Of a stretch of 64,000 bases of DNA, positions 42,588-51,666 are shown in pieces (within the stretch, counting starts at the first letter, position 1; each line of letters begins with the position of its first letter). The notes beneath the pieces were generated by a model. It was not told the DNA's origin and did no database searches. It saw nothing but the letters and a program-made list of their open reading frames with translations. The translations under genes and the position numbers were made by a program. Location of the stretch: the NCBI RefSeq assembly GCF_040459645.1, contig NZ_JARVHQ010000001.1:1860001-1924000 (forward strand), read 5' to 3'. The DNA is from Bacillus cereus group sp. RP43. GTDB lineage: Bacteria; Bacillota; Bacilli; Bacillales; Bacillaceae_G.

Positions 42588-43328
42588 ATGGACTTGTTGA
42601 ATGGGAAAACAGCTGTTGTAACGGGTGCTGCACAGGGGATTGGAAAAGAAATCGCACGAGTTTTTGCAAAACTAGGGGCTAAAGTATTAATTAGTGATGT
42701 AAATGAAGAGAAGCTACAAGAAACGACACGTGAATTATCAGATGAAGGGTATGATGTGAGCTTATATCGATGTGATGTGAGTAATCAAAATGAAGCGAAG
42801 TCGTTAATTGAATATGCGGTGCAAAAATTTGGTACATTACATATTTTAGTGAATAACGCTGGGATTACAAAAGATGCAATGTTACATAAGATGGAGAAGT
42901 CTGCTTGGGAACAAGTATTACAAGTGAACTTAACTGGCGTTTTTTATTGTATGCAGCCAGCACTTCTTTATATGAGACAACAACAGTATGGACGGATTAT
43001 TAATATTTCTTCTATTAGTAGGGAAGGAAATATTGGACAAGCAAATTATGCGGCTACAAAAGCAGGGGTTGTAGGCTTAACAAAAACAGCAGCGAAAGAG
43101 GTTGGAAGTTTTGGTATTACGTGTAATGCGATTTGTCCAGGGTTTATGGATACTGATATGACAAAAACAATACCGGATAAAGTAAAAGAGAAAATGGTTG
43201 GAGCGATTCCAGTTGGAAGAATCGGAACACCGGAAGATATTGCAAACGCAGCTGCCTTTTTAGCATCAGAGTATGCGTCTTACATTACAGGAGAGGTATT
43301 AAATGTGAGCGGTGGGTTGCAAGTGTAA
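42588..43328 (+). CDS. fabG: 3-oxoacyl-ACP reductase-like short-chain dehydrogenase (FabG family)
   Basis: A 246-aa classical SDR. The cofactor motif TGAAQGIGKEIARVF is near the N terminus, with NNAGITKDAML and the catalytic Tyr154-x3-Lys158 (NYAATKAG). The motifs and length match FabG, which reduces 3-oxoacyl-ACP in fatty-acid synthesis. It is outside the fab/plsX cluster, so it is probably a second FabG-like enzyme (e.g. for another 3-oxoacyl or hydroxyacyl substrate). The ribosome-binding site is GGGGGATAGGG. Confidence 0.87.
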   Translation: MDLLNGKTAVVTGAAQGIGKEIARVFAKLGAKVLISDVNEEKLQETTRELSDEGYDVSLYRCDVSNQNEAKSLIEYAVQKFGTLHILVNNAGITKDAMLHKMEKSAWEQVLQVNLTGVFYCMQPALLYMRQQQYGRIINISSISREGNIGQANYAATKAGVVGLTKTAAKEVGSFGITCNAICPGFMDTDMTKTIPDKVKEKMVGAIPVGRIGTPEDIANAAAFLASEYASYITGEVLNVSGGLQV

Positions 43329-43342
43329 ATGAATACATAATG

Positions 43343-43376
43343 AAAAGAACCTGACCGAGTAGGTCAGGTTCTTTCT
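43343..43376. terminator. Bidirectional terminator between fabG and aldehyde dehydrogenase
   Basis: Stem AAGAACCTGACC / GGTCAGGTTCTT with a 5-nt loop and A/T flanks. Confidence 0.8.
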
Positions 43377-43378
43377 CG

Positions 43379-44863
43379 TTAATTTAAGTTAATCCAAACG
43401 CTCTTCACTTCTGTATAGTTGTTCAGCGCGTAAGATCCCATTTCGCGGCCAAGGCCAGATTGTTTAAATCCTCCAAATGGAGATGCTGCATCAAAGACGT
43501 TATAACAGTTTACCCATACTGTACCTGCACGTACTTTGCTTGCAATATAATGTGCAGTTTTTACGTTTTCTGTCCATACACCAGCCGCTAAGCCGAATTG
43601 TGATTTATTCGCACGATCAATTACTTCATCAATATCGTTAAACGGTAATGCAGAAATAACTGGACCGAAAATTTCTTCTTTAGCGATTGTCATCTCATCA
43701 TTTACATCAGCGAATACTGTAGGAGAAACGAAGTAACCTTGATCGAATGGTTTGTTTCCTCCGCAAAGTACTTCAGCACCTTCTGCAATGCCTTTTTCAA
43801 TATAGCCCATTACACGTTTTTGCTGTTCTTCAGAAACTAGAGGTCCGATTGTAGTCTCTGGATTTAGACCAGCGCCTTGATTTAATTTTTTTGAATATAG
43901 AACGAGATCAGCCATGACATTGTCGTACATTTTCTTCGGAATAAATAAGCGTGACCCAGCGCAGCACACTTGTCCTTGGTTAAACATAACACCAGAAAGC
44001 GCAGCTGGAATCGCTCGAGATAAATCAGCGTCTGGTAAAATAATATTTGGCGACTTACCACCAAGCTCTAATGTAACGCGTTTTAACGATTCAGATGCTT
44101 GTCTCATAATTTGTTTGCCGACTGGAGTAGAGCCTGTAAATGCAATTTTATCTACGAGTGGATGATTAACGAGAGCTTGTCCAGCTGTTTCACCGAATCC
44201 AGGAACGATGTTAACAACGCCTTTCGGGAATCCAGCTTCTTCAATTAATTCAGCTAAGTATAGAGCGGATAATGGAGTTTGTTCTGCAGGTTTTAAGACG
44301 ATTGTACATCCTGTTGCAAGGGCTGCTCCCATTTTCCACATTGCCATAAGAAGTGGGAAGTTCCATGGGATAATTTGACCGACAACACCAACAGCTTCAT
44401 GGCGTGTATAGTTAAAATATTCACCAGAAACAGGGATTGTTTGTCCAACGATTTTTGTAGCCCAGCCAGCATAATAGCGCATATGTTCAATTGCAAGAGG
44501 AACGTCTGCTGCTAAAGTTTCGCGGATTGGTTTTCCGTTATCTAACGTTTCAAGCTGTGCCAGCTCTTCTTTATGCTCTTCCATTAAATCAGCAAGTTTG
44601 TACATAAGACGGCTTCGTTCAGCAGTGCTCATGCGTGACCAAGGACCTTCATCGAAAGCCATTCGAGCAGCTACCACAGCTTTATGAATGTCTTCGCGAC
44701 CAGCTTCAGCAACGATAGCGAGTGTTTCACCAGTTGCTGGGTTAGGAGTTTTAAATGTTTTTCCGGAAGCGCTTTCAATGAACGCTCCGTTCACATATAG
44801 TTTCTTTGTGCCTTGAAGAAATTTCTCTACCTTTTCATGAAGATTTACAGCTAGTTGACTCAT
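43379..44863 (-). CDS. NAD(P)-dependent aldehyde dehydrogenase
   Basis: A 494-aa aldehyde dehydrogenase. Seen in order: the conserved IIPWNFPLLMAMWK, FTGSTPVGKQI (cofactor loop), the general-base Glu in LELGGKSPN and the catalytic Cys in GQVCCAGSR (two adjacent cysteines), then KEEIFGPV and the C-terminal SPFGGFKQSGLGREMG. Closest to the DhaS/retinal-dehydrogenase-like class of Bacillus. Broad oxidation of aldehydes to acids is likely; the physiological substrate is unknown. The minus-strand ribosome-binding site is AAGGGGG. It is divergent from yhdT-panF across a 272-bp region. Confidence 0.92.
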   Translation of the reverse strand: MSQLAVNLHEKVEKFLQGTKKLYVNGAFIESASGKTFKTPNPATGETLAIVAEAGREDIHKAVVAARMAFDEGPWSRMSTAERSRLMYKLADLMEEHKEELAQLETLDNGKPIRETLAADVPLAIEHMRYYAGWATKIVGQTIPVSGEYFNYTRHEAVGVVGQIIPWNFPLLMAMWKMGAALATGCTIVLKPAEQTPLSALYLAELIEEAGFPKGVVNIVPGFGETAGQALVNHPLVDKIAFTGSTPVGKQIMRQASESLKRVTLELGGKSPNIILPDADLSRAIPAALSGVMFNQGQVCCAGSRLFIPKKMYDNVMADLVLYSKKLNQGAGLNPETTIGPLVSEEQQKRVMGYIEKGIAEGAEVLCGGNKPFDQGYFVSPTVFADVNDEMTIAKEEIFGPVISALPFNDIDEVIDRANKSQFGLAAGVWTENVKTAHYIASKVRAGTVWVNCYNVFDAASPFGGFKQSGLGREMGSYALNNYTEVKSVWINLN

Positions 44864-45072
44864 TGTATAACCCCCTTGAAAATATAATTTAAACGCAGTA
44901 CGAGACGGCGTTTATTCCGAAATCAAGGATGTGGGAACTAGATGAAAAGCCTCTACTTAAAATCATAAATAACAAATGCTGAAAATTCAAATTTCATTTT
45001 CATTACAATTGTAAAAAATATGTAATGAAACATTGTATTCTATATAATTACAAAAAATCCTGCGCGTTTTTG

Positions 45073-45110
45073 TTTTCTAGTAGGAAAAACTAGAAAAACA
45101 GTGGTACAAT
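45073..45110 (+). promoter_or_regulatory. Inverted repeat over the yhdT-panF promoter
   Basis: TTTTCTAGT (45073-45081) and ACTAGAAAA (45089-45097) form a perfect 9-bp inverted repeat with a 7-nt spacer. A -10 box TACAAT lies at 45105-45110, so the repeat covers the -35 position and looks like an operator. Confidence 0.4.
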
Positions 45111-45135
45111 TATACATCGTGAGAGGAGGGAGAAA

Positions 45136-45414
45136 ATGAAGAATTATCATGATGATCCGCGCTTTCGAGTTGCCCATAGAGAAGCGTTAATTGGACTTGG
45201 CTTAGCTATTATTAATTTTATAATATGGTATGGATTTGCTTATGGGCTTGGAAGTAAGGATCCGAGTGAATATACATATGTATTAGGTTTTCCAGCATGG
45301 TTTTTTTATAGCTGTATCGTTGGATTTATCGTAATGGTTATTTTGCTTATTTTAGTTGTTCGTTTTTTATTTCAAGATATTTCACTCGATGAGGAAGAAA
45401 AAAGTGAGGAATGA
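45136..45414 (+). CDS. yhdT: YhdT/DUF997-family membrane protein
   Basis: A 92-aa protein with two transmembrane helices (about 20-38 and 52-77), an N-terminal DPRFRVAHREALIGL and the loop PAWFFYSCIVG, matching the YhdT family. In E. coli yhdT also directly precedes panF, so it is probably an accessory subunit or stabiliser of the pantothenate symporter (inference). Its stop codon is 3 nt before the panF start, giving tight coupling. The ribosome-binding site is GAGAGGAGGGAG. Confidence 0.88.
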   Translation: MKNYHDDPRFRVAHREALIGLGLAIINFIIWYGFAYGLGSKDPSEYTYVLGFPAWFFYSCIVGFIVMVILLILVVRFLFQDISLDEEEKSEE

Positions 45415-45417
45415 TAG

Positions 45418-46851
45418 ATGAATTGGTATGTAATAATCCCAATGATAATTTCTTTTATCGTTGTGTTTTTAATTGGTGTATATGCATCAAGACGTGTACA
45501 AGCAACCGCTAATAATAAATTTTTACAAGAATATTTTCTTGGTGGGCGTGAACTTGGTGGCTTATTATTAGCTATGACGATGATTGCTACGTACGGTAGT
45601 GCAAGTAGCTTTATCGGCGGGCCTGGTATTGCTTACAATATAGGTCTTGGATGGGTGCTGTTATCAGCGATTCAAGTTGTAACAGGATATATCGTTTTAA
45701 CGGTTATCGGTAAAAAGTTTGCTATTATCGCTAGGAAGATGGAAGCAATTACGCTTATTGATTATTTAAAGGGCAGATACAATAATAAAGCGGTAGTTGT
45801 TCTTTCTGCGTTATGTATTATAATCTTTTTGTTCTCAGCAACAGTAGCCCAGTGGGTTGGCGGCGGACGATTAATTGAGTCGCTAACAGGACTTTCCTAC
45901 ACAACGGCACTATTTTTATTTACATTTTCTGTACTTGTGTATGTGTTAATTGGTGGATTTCGTGCAGTCGCTTTATCAGATACGTTATTAGGAATCATTA
46001 TGTTAGTGGGAACAACAATCATTTTAATTGCTACTGTCATTGCTGGTGGCGGAGTTGAAAAGATTATGCAGGAACTCGTTCAAATTAATCCGAATTTAAT
46101 AACACCGTTTGGGGCGGATGGCAGTTTAACGAAATCATATGTTACATCATTTTGGATTTTAATTGGAATTGGCGTCGTTGGTTTACCACAAATTAGCGTG
46201 CGTGCTATGTCTTATAAAAATTCAAAAGCTATGCACCAAGCATTAATCATTGGAACGGTTGTCGTTGGTACGATTATGATTGGTATGCATTTAACGGGTG
46301 TGTTTGCAAGAGTAGTCCTTCCTGGTATAACGGTCCCAGATAAAGTAATGCCGCTACTCGCGATGGAAGTGTTGCCACCTTGGTTAGCTGGAGTTTTCTT
46401 AGCTGCACCAATGGCAGCGATAATGTCTACTGTAAACTCATTATTATTACTTGTAAGTTCGTCAATTATTAAAGATATATATGTGAACTACATAAATAAA
46501 GATGCCGCGGATAGTACGATAAAGAAAGGTAGCCTATGGATTACTGGTATCGTAGGATTACTCGTATATGCTGCCGCTATTAAGCCGCCAGACTTTTTAA
46601 TTTGGTTAAATTTATTTTCTTTCGGTGGTTTAGAAGCAGCGTTCATTTGGCCGATTGTGTTAGGACTATATTGGAAAAAAGGAAATGCAACTGGAGCTCT
46701 CGCATCTATTTTAGTTGGAGTAGGTTCCTATATGTTTATTCACCTTTGCTATCCTAATCCATTCGGTATACATACAGTTGTTTTCCCGATTTGTTTTGCA
46801 TTTATTGCTTATATAATTGGAAGTATGAGTGCTGTGAAAAAAACAATATAG
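45418..46851 (+). CDS. panF: Sodium/pantothenate symporter (PanF)
   Basis: A 477-aa sodium:solute symporter with about 13 transmembrane helices. Family motifs include EYFLGGRELGGLLLAMTMIA, TYGSASSFIGGPG and the Na+-site-type segment GVFLAAPMAAIMSTVNSLLL. The pairing with yhdT identifies it as PanF rather than the proline (PutP) relative. It imports pantothenate, the precursor of CoA. The start has a GAGGAATGATAG ribosome-binding region inside yhdT, and a terminator follows. Confidence 0.92.
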   Translation: MNWYVIIPMIISFIVVFLIGVYASRRVQATANNKFLQEYFLGGRELGGLLLAMTMIATYGSASSFIGGPGIAYNIGLGWVLLSAIQVVTGYIVLTVIGKKFAIIARKMEAITLIDYLKGRYNNKAVVVLSALCIIIFLFSATVAQWVGGGRLIESLTGLSYTTALFLFTFSVLVYVLIGGFRAVALSDTLLGIIMLVGTTIILIATVIAGGGVEKIMQELVQINPNLITPFGADGSLTKSYVTSFWILIGIGVVGLPQISVRAMSYKNSKAMHQALIIGTVVVGTIMIGMHLTGVFARVVLPGITVPDKVMPLLAMEVLPPWLAGVFLAAPMAAIMSTVNSLLLLVSSSIIKDIYVNYINKDAADSTIKKGSLWITGIVGLLVYAAAIKPPDFLIWLNLFSFGGLEAAFIWPIVLGLYWKKGNATGALASILVGVGSYMFIHLCYPNPFGIHTVVFPICFAFIAYIIGSMSAVKKTI

Positions 46852-46862
46852 GTTAGATGAAG

Positions 46863-46889
46863 AACGTAGTCCTTATAGACTGCGTTTTT
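46863..46889 (+). terminator. Terminator after panF
   Basis: Stem AACGTAGTC / GACTGCGTT (one wobble) with a 6-nt loop and T6. Confidence 0.65.
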
Positions 46890-46972
46890 TCGTATGAATT
46901 TGTTCTTTTTTATTCTGTATATCTACGGCTGTTCATAAATTAATAACAATTGAGGGGATGGAGTTGAGGTCG

Positions 46973-47905
46973 ATGAAAAAAGTGTTGTTTTTGGGAGACC
47001 CGGGAATTGATGACTCTTTAGCCATAATGTATGGAATTCTGCATCCTGATATTGATATTGTTGGTGTTGTAACAGGATATGGAAATGTAACGCAAGAAAA
47101 GGCGACAAGTAATGCAGCATATTTATTGCAAATGGCAGGAAGAGAAGATATACCTGTTATTAATGGTGCGAAAATCCCTTTATCCGGAGATGTTACAACG
47201 TATTATCCGGAGATTCATGGGGCAGATGGCTTAGGCCCTATTAAACCGCCAAAAGCATTTTCACCTAATATAAAACCTTTTTGTGCATTTTTTGATATTC
47301 TTGAAAAGTATAAAGGTGAATTAATCATTGTTGATGCTGGCAGGTCAACGACACTAGCGACAGCATTTATTTTAGAAAAACCGATGATGAAGTATGTGAA
47401 AGAATATTATATAATGGGCGGTGCTTTCTTAATGCCTGGTAATGTTACACCAGTTGCAGAGGCGAATTTTCATGGTGATCCCATTGCGTCACAATTAGTT
47501 ATGCAAAATGCCAAGAATGTGACATTAGTGCCACTTAACGTTACATCTGAAGCTATTATTACGCCGGAGATGGTAAAGTATATAACGAAACACTCTAAAA
47601 CAAGTTTTAATAAGTTAATCGAACCGATATTTACGTATTATTATAAAGCTTATAAAAAGTTAAATCCCAAAATAACAGGTAGTCCAGTACATGATGTTGT
47701 TACAATGATGGTAGCGGCAAATCCATCTCTTTTAGATTACGTGTATCGCCGTGTTGATGTCGATACGATTGGAGTTGCGAAAGGGGAAAGTATCGCTGAT
47801 TTTCGCCCGCAGCCTGAAGCGAAAGCATTGAAAAATTGGGTGAGAATTGGTTGGTCATTACATTATAAAAAGTTTCTTGAGGATTTTGTGAAAATTATGA
47901 CGTAG
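46973..47905 (+). CDS. Inosine-uridine-preferring nucleoside hydrolase family protein
   Basis: A 310-aa nucleoside hydrolase. The Ca2+-binding N-terminal motif is GDPGIDDSLAIMYGI (canonical DTDPGIDDA; the first Asp is replaced by Gly here), followed by VVTGYGNVTQEKAT and a MGGAF segment, and HDVVTMM near the end with a conserved His-Asp. It splits nucleosides into base and ribose for salvage. Since the first Asp of the motif is changed, activity should be checked. The frame is open from ATG 46958; the ATG at 46973 has better Shine-Dalgarno spacing. Confidence 0.86.
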   Translation: MKKVLFLGDPGIDDSLAIMYGILHPDIDIVGVVTGYGNVTQEKATSNAAYLLQMAGREDIPVINGAKIPLSGDVTTYYPEIHGADGLGPIKPPKAFSPNIKPFCAFFDILEKYKGELIIVDAGRSTTLATAFILEKPMMKYVKEYYIMGGAFLMPGNVTPVAEANFHGDPIASQLVMQNAKNVTLVPLNVTSEAIITPEMVKYITKHSKTSFNKLIEPIFTYYYKAYKKLNPKITGSPVHDVVTMMVAANPSLLDYVYRRVDVDTIGVAKGESIADFRPQPEAKALKNWVRIGWSLHYKKFLEDFVKIMT

Positions 47906-47927
47906 ACATAATAGGAACATACAAGTT

Positions 47928-47971
47928 AAAATAATGGAGATGATTATTTAAATAATCATCTCCATTATTTT
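47928..47971 (+). terminator. 44-bp perfect palindrome/terminator after the nucleoside hydrolase gene
   Basis: Two 22-nt arms, AAAATAATGGAGATGATTAT... and its exact complement, meet with no loop. T-rich sequence follows. Probably a strong bidirectional terminator. Confidence 0.7.
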
Positions 47972-48022
47972 GTTTTTAAGAGATAAATAGAGAAGAGTTA
48001 CACAATAGGAGAGGAATTTCAC

Positions 48023-49132
48023 TTGAAAAAAACTATAGTATGCGCAGTGATTGTGGGTATTTTTGTTTTGCTGATATCGGGTAACTTTTTAGTGAAAAAA
48101 GTGTGGAGTTCAAATAATGATGATGCGCAGTACATAGCATCCTTTATTGAAGAACATAAAGATGAAAAAAATAGTGCGCTTTTAATAAAAAGAAATGATA
48201 AAGTCGTATATTCTGTTAATCCTGAAGTAGTCTTACCAGTCGCAAGTACGATGAAATTAATTGTGGCACTTGAATTTACGAAACAAGTTACAGAGGGGAA
48301 AATCGATCCGTCTAGTTTCGTTTCAATTAATGATGTGAATCGTTATTATGTGCCGAATACAGATGGTGGTGCACAAGATAGATGGCAAAATTATTTGCAA
48401 AAAAAAGAGAAGATAACTGAAGGAGCGGTTTCTTTAGAAGAAGTTGCAAAAGGAATGGTTAAGTTTAGTTCTAATGCAAATACTGAATATTTAATGGAGG
48501 TATTAGGATTAGACAATATTAATCGGAATTTACAAAGTTTAGCGCTTCCTGCACATCAACCGCTATTTCCGATTGTTTCATCTTTATACATTCCGGGATA
48601 TTTGCATAAAGAATTACATGTTCCAAAATATAAAATAGAGAAAAAGTTAAAGGAAATGTCTCAAGAGCAATATCGTGAATATGCTATGATTATTCATGAA
48701 CGCTTAAAAAAGAAGGGACCATTATTACAGAAGGAAATTCCTCTGTATTTAGAGGAACGATATGATAAAATTTGGTCGGATAGATTGCCGGCTGCGTCCG
48801 CTAACGATTATATGGTACTGCTTCAAAAGGCCAATCATCAAGGTGGTCTTACAGAAGCGGAAGAAAAAGTGTGGGCGAATATTGTTGAAACAGATATGAG
48901 TGCAAAGAAATATCGTAAAACATTCAGGCATGCCGGGCAAAAGAATGGTTATACACCATGGACGGTAACAAAAGCAGTTTATGCAATGGATAAACGCGGA
49001 AACTGTACAGAAATTGTTTTCTTGGCAAATAATTTAAATGAAGATGACAGTGCTGAAATACGTAAACATTTAGCAAATCTACACTTCCAAGTGTTGCAAA
49101 GTGATAAGTATGATGCGACTTTTATTAAATAA
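48023..49132 (+). CDS. Serine hydrolase with class A beta-lactamase-like fold
   Basis: A 369-aa protein with an N-terminal signal/anchor (about residues 5-24) and a beta-lactamase2-type domain. The SxxK motif is VASTMKLIVALEF and an SxN-like motif is SSNANTEYL; the third (KTG-type) motif is not clear, with HAGQKNGYTPW in its place. It may be a carboxypeptidase- or esterase-like penicillin-recognising enzyme rather than a true beta-lactamase; resistance cannot be inferred. It starts at a TTG with ribosome-binding site AGGAGAGG. Confidence 0.78.
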   Translation: MKKTIVCAVIVGIFVLLISGNFLVKKVWSSNNDDAQYIASFIEEHKDEKNSALLIKRNDKVVYSVNPEVVLPVASTMKLIVALEFTKQVTEGKIDPSSFVSINDVNRYYVPNTDGGAQDRWQNYLQKKEKITEGAVSLEEVAKGMVKFSSNANTEYLMEVLGLDNINRNLQSLALPAHQPLFPIVSSLYIPGYLHKELHVPKYKIEKKLKEMSQEQYREYAMIIHERLKKKGPLLQKEIPLYLEERYDKIWSDRLPAASANDYMVLLQKANHQGGLTEAEEKVWANIVETDMSAKKYRKTFRHAGQKNGYTPWTVTKAVYAMDKRGNCTEIVFLANNLNEDDSAEIRKHLANLHFQVLQSDKYDATFIK

Positions 49133-49163
49133 ACTCGGTGCTATGAGCGCCGAGTTTATTTTT
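49129..49163 (+). terminator. Terminator after the serine hydrolase gene
   Basis: Stem AAATAAACTCGGTGCT / AGCGCCGAGTTTATTT (one wobble) with a 3-nt loop, overlapping the stop codon. Confidence 0.82.
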
Positions 49164-49233
49164 ATGTACAAGCACTTTTTCACCATCGCTGGGTATGATG
49201 GGTAGTAACACCTAGGCGAAAGGGGAAAAGGTG

Positions 49234-50742
49234 ATGAAACAGAGTAAAGAAGAGTTTATTAAAAATGAAGGCGCTGATTTCCCTGGGAAAACATATGTAG
49301 ATTGTGTATTACAGCATGTATTTAATTTTCAGCGTAATTATTTATTAAAAGATATGTTTCAAGTGCATAGGGCACATATTACTATGTTAACTGAAGAAAA
49401 GTTAATGAAAAGAGAAGAAGCGAAAGTTATATTAACCGCACTTAAAAAAGTAGAGGGGATTCCAAAGGAGAAGTTGCTATATACAGAGCAACATGAAGAT
49501 CTTTTTTTCTTAGTTGAACATTTGCTTTCTCAAGAAGCAAAGTGTGAATTTGTAAGTAATATGCATATCGGTAGAAGTAGAAATGATATGGGTGTAACGA
49601 TGTATCGCATGAGTTTACGGCAATTTGTATTGCGGTTAATGGAACATCATTTATTGCTGCAAGAAAGTATGCTGGAGCTTGCCGGTGAACATATGGAAAC
49701 AATTATGCCTGCGTATACACATACACAACCGGCGCAGCCGACGACATTTGGTCATTATGTTTTGGCCATTTACGATACGATGCAACGAGATTTAGAAAGA
49801 ATGAAAAAAGCGTATCATCTTTTAAATCATTCTCCAATGGGGGCAGCTGCCCTTTCTACAACAAGCTTCCCAATTAAGAGAAAACGAGTGGCACAGTTAC
49901 TTGGGTTTACAAATGTAATTGAGAACTCATATGATGCTGTTGCTGGAGCGGATTATTTATTAGAAGTTAGCTCGTTACTAATGGTTATTATGACGAATAC
50001 GAGTAGATGGATTCATGATTTTTTACTATTAGCGACGAAAGAATATGATGGGATTACTGTAGCGAAGCCATATGTGCAAATAAGTAGTATTATGCCACAA
50101 AAACGAAATCCTGTTTCAATAGAACATGCCCGTGCTATTACGAGTAGTGCTTTAGGGGAAGCATTTACTGTATTTCAAATGATTCATAATACACCATTTG
50201 GCGATATTGTCGATACGGAGGATGACTTGCAGCCGTATTTATATAAAGGAATCGAAAAGGCGATTCGTGTTTTTTGTATTATGAACGCAGTTATTCGAAC
50301 GATGAAAGTAGAAGAGGAAACGTTAAAAAGTCGTTCATATAAACACGCGATTACGATTACAGATTTCGCAGATGTTTTAACAAAAAACTATGAAATACCA
50401 TTTCGGCATGCACATCATGCAGCAAGTGCGATTGCGAATATGTCATTGGAGCAGAAAAAGGAGTTACATGAATTAAATTTCAAAGACATAAATGTATACT
50501 TACAAGAAAATTTGAAAGTAAATTTATTAGAAGAAGAGTGGAAAGAAATTATATCACCAGAAGCTTTTATTCAAAAAAGAAATGTATATGGTGGACCGAG
50601 TAAAAAAGAGATGGAGCGTATGATTAATAAACGTAAAGAATCGTTTCGAAAAGAAGAAGAGCTATTTGAGAAGGAAAAGAAGAGAGTTTTGCATGCTGAA
50701 AATGATTTGAACACATTAGTTTCAAATATTATCGAATCGTAA
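49234..50742 (+). CDS. Argininosuccinate lyase-like protein (fumarase/aspartase superfamily)
   Basis: A 502-aa lyase of the ArgH branch. The superfamily signature with the catalytic serine loop is SSIMPQKRNPVSIEHARA, and SNMHIGRSRNDM and YTHTQPAQPTTFGHY match ArgH. The canonical N-terminal ArgH motif (WGGRF...) is absent, and the protein is ~40 residues longer than typical ArgH, with a Lys/Glu-rich C-terminal tail. No argG or other arginine gene is nearby. It may therefore be a paralog acting on a different N-linked succinyl substrate. It is followed after 66 nt by an acetyltransferase gene with no terminator between. The start is the ATG after AGGGGAAAAGGTG. Confidence 0.8.
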   Translation: MKQSKEEFIKNEGADFPGKTYVDCVLQHVFNFQRNYLLKDMFQVHRAHITMLTEEKLMKREEAKVILTALKKVEGIPKEKLLYTEQHEDLFFLVEHLLSQEAKCEFVSNMHIGRSRNDMGVTMYRMSLRQFVLRLMEHHLLLQESMLELAGEHMETIMPAYTHTQPAQPTTFGHYVLAIYDTMQRDLERMKKAYHLLNHSPMGAAALSTTSFPIKRKRVAQLLGFTNVIENSYDAVAGADYLLEVSSLLMVIMTNTSRWIHDFLLLATKEYDGITVAKPYVQISSIMPQKRNPVSIEHARAITSSALGEAFTVFQMIHNTPFGDIVDTEDDLQPYLYKGIEKAIRVFCIMNAVIRTMKVEEETLKSRSYKHAITITDFADVLTKNYEIPFRHAHHAASAIANMSLEQKKELHELNFKDINVYLQENLKVNLLEEEWKEIISPEAFIQKRNVYGGPSKKEMERMINKRKESFRKEEELFEKEKKRVLHAENDLNTLVSNIIES

Positions 50743-50808
50743 AAGAAGGATTTAATGAATTAATCGCCAATACTTTATTTAAATATAAATTGAGGGAAGA
50801 GATTGTCG

Positions 50809-51639
50809 ATGATTCAATTACAAGTATATGAAAATGTTATTCGTTTTAAAGAGGATGTTATACCATTTTTAGAAAAGAATGAGCAGGAGAATAATTTGCT
50901 ATTAGGTGTATTACAAGTTGCTGAAGAGCCGATGTTTATGGCGGCAGCGAAACAAGGGGAAGAAGTTACGATTGTATTTCTTCAAACAGTGGAGAAACAA
51001 GTTATTGTAGCTACATTTGAAATTTCAGAAGAGGCTATAGTGGAACTTGCAAAGCAATTAACGAATGTATATCCAGATATTCCTGGATTGATTGGTAATA
51101 AAAAAATCGTACAGAAATTAGCTGAAGAGATTGCGATATTAGAACAGAAAAAAACTACACTTGGAATGGAACAAGGTGTATATAAATTAAAACAAGTAAA
51201 GAAGAAGTGGAGCGGAGATGGAATTTTTCGAGCAGTAAATAGTGATGAGCTGCCATTAATAGAACAGTGGATATATCAATTTTGCGAAGATGTGAGGCTT
51301 CCTACTACGAAAGAAGAAGCAAAACAAACCGCACATACATTAATCACTAATAGTCGTCTATTTGGTTTGGAAGTGGACGGAAGGTTAGTTTCCGTAGCTG
51401 CAAAAACACGACCAACTAAAAATAATATAACAGTTAATTTTGTATATACGCCGAAAGAAGCAAGGAAAAAAGGATATGCATCCAAATGCGTAGCCGCACT
51501 TAGTCAACGTATGTTAGATGAAGGTTACGAAACGACTACACTGTATACTGATTTAGCGAATCCGACATCTAATAAAATATATCAAGAAGTTGGTTATGAG
51601 AAGATTATGGATTCTGTGCTTATATTTATTGAAAAGTAA
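50809..51639 (+). CDS. GNAT-family N-acetyltransferase
   Basis: A 276-aa two-part protein. The N-terminal ~130 residues look like a degenerate GNAT-like domain seen in related proteins; the C-terminal ~140 residues carry the acetyl-CoA-binding site VYTPKEARKKGYASKCVAAL (Q/RxxGxA pattern KKGYAS) and ends YQEVGYEKIMDSVLIFI. It acetylates an unknown amine. The ATG at 50809 lies well spaced from TTGAGGGAAGAG. It probably shares a transcript with the ArgH-like gene. Confidence 0.85.
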   Translation: MIQLQVYENVIRFKEDVIPFLEKNEQENNLLLGVLQVAEEPMFMAAAKQGEEVTIVFLQTVEKQVIVATFEISEEAIVELAKQLTNVYPDIPGLIGNKKIVQKLAEEIAILEQKKTTLGMEQGVYKLKQVKKKWSGDGIFRAVNSDELPLIEQWIYQFCEDVRLPTTKEEAKQTAHTLITNSRLFGLEVDGRLVSVAAKTRPTKNNITVNFVYTPKEARKKGYASKCVAALSQRMLDEGYETTTLYTDLANPTSNKIYQEVGYEKIMDSVLIFIEK

Positions 51640-51666
51640 AAAGGCACGCTATGAGCGTGCCTTTTT
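51638..51666. terminator. Bidirectional terminator, GNAT / benzil reductase
   Basis: Perfect stem AAAAAGGCACGCT / AGCGTGCCTTTTT with loop ATG. The stop codons of both convergent genes lie at the two feet of the stem. Confidence 0.88.

Noticed and set aside
44970..44990. CodY-like sequence GCTGAAAATT upstream of yhdT-panF
   Set aside because: Only about 11 of 15 positions agree, mostly in an A-rich half; not better than expected in AT-rich DNA.
48023..49132. Beta-lactamase resistance gene
   Set aside because: SxxK is present but the KTG-type motif is not recognisable, so only a beta-lactamase-like fold can be claimed.
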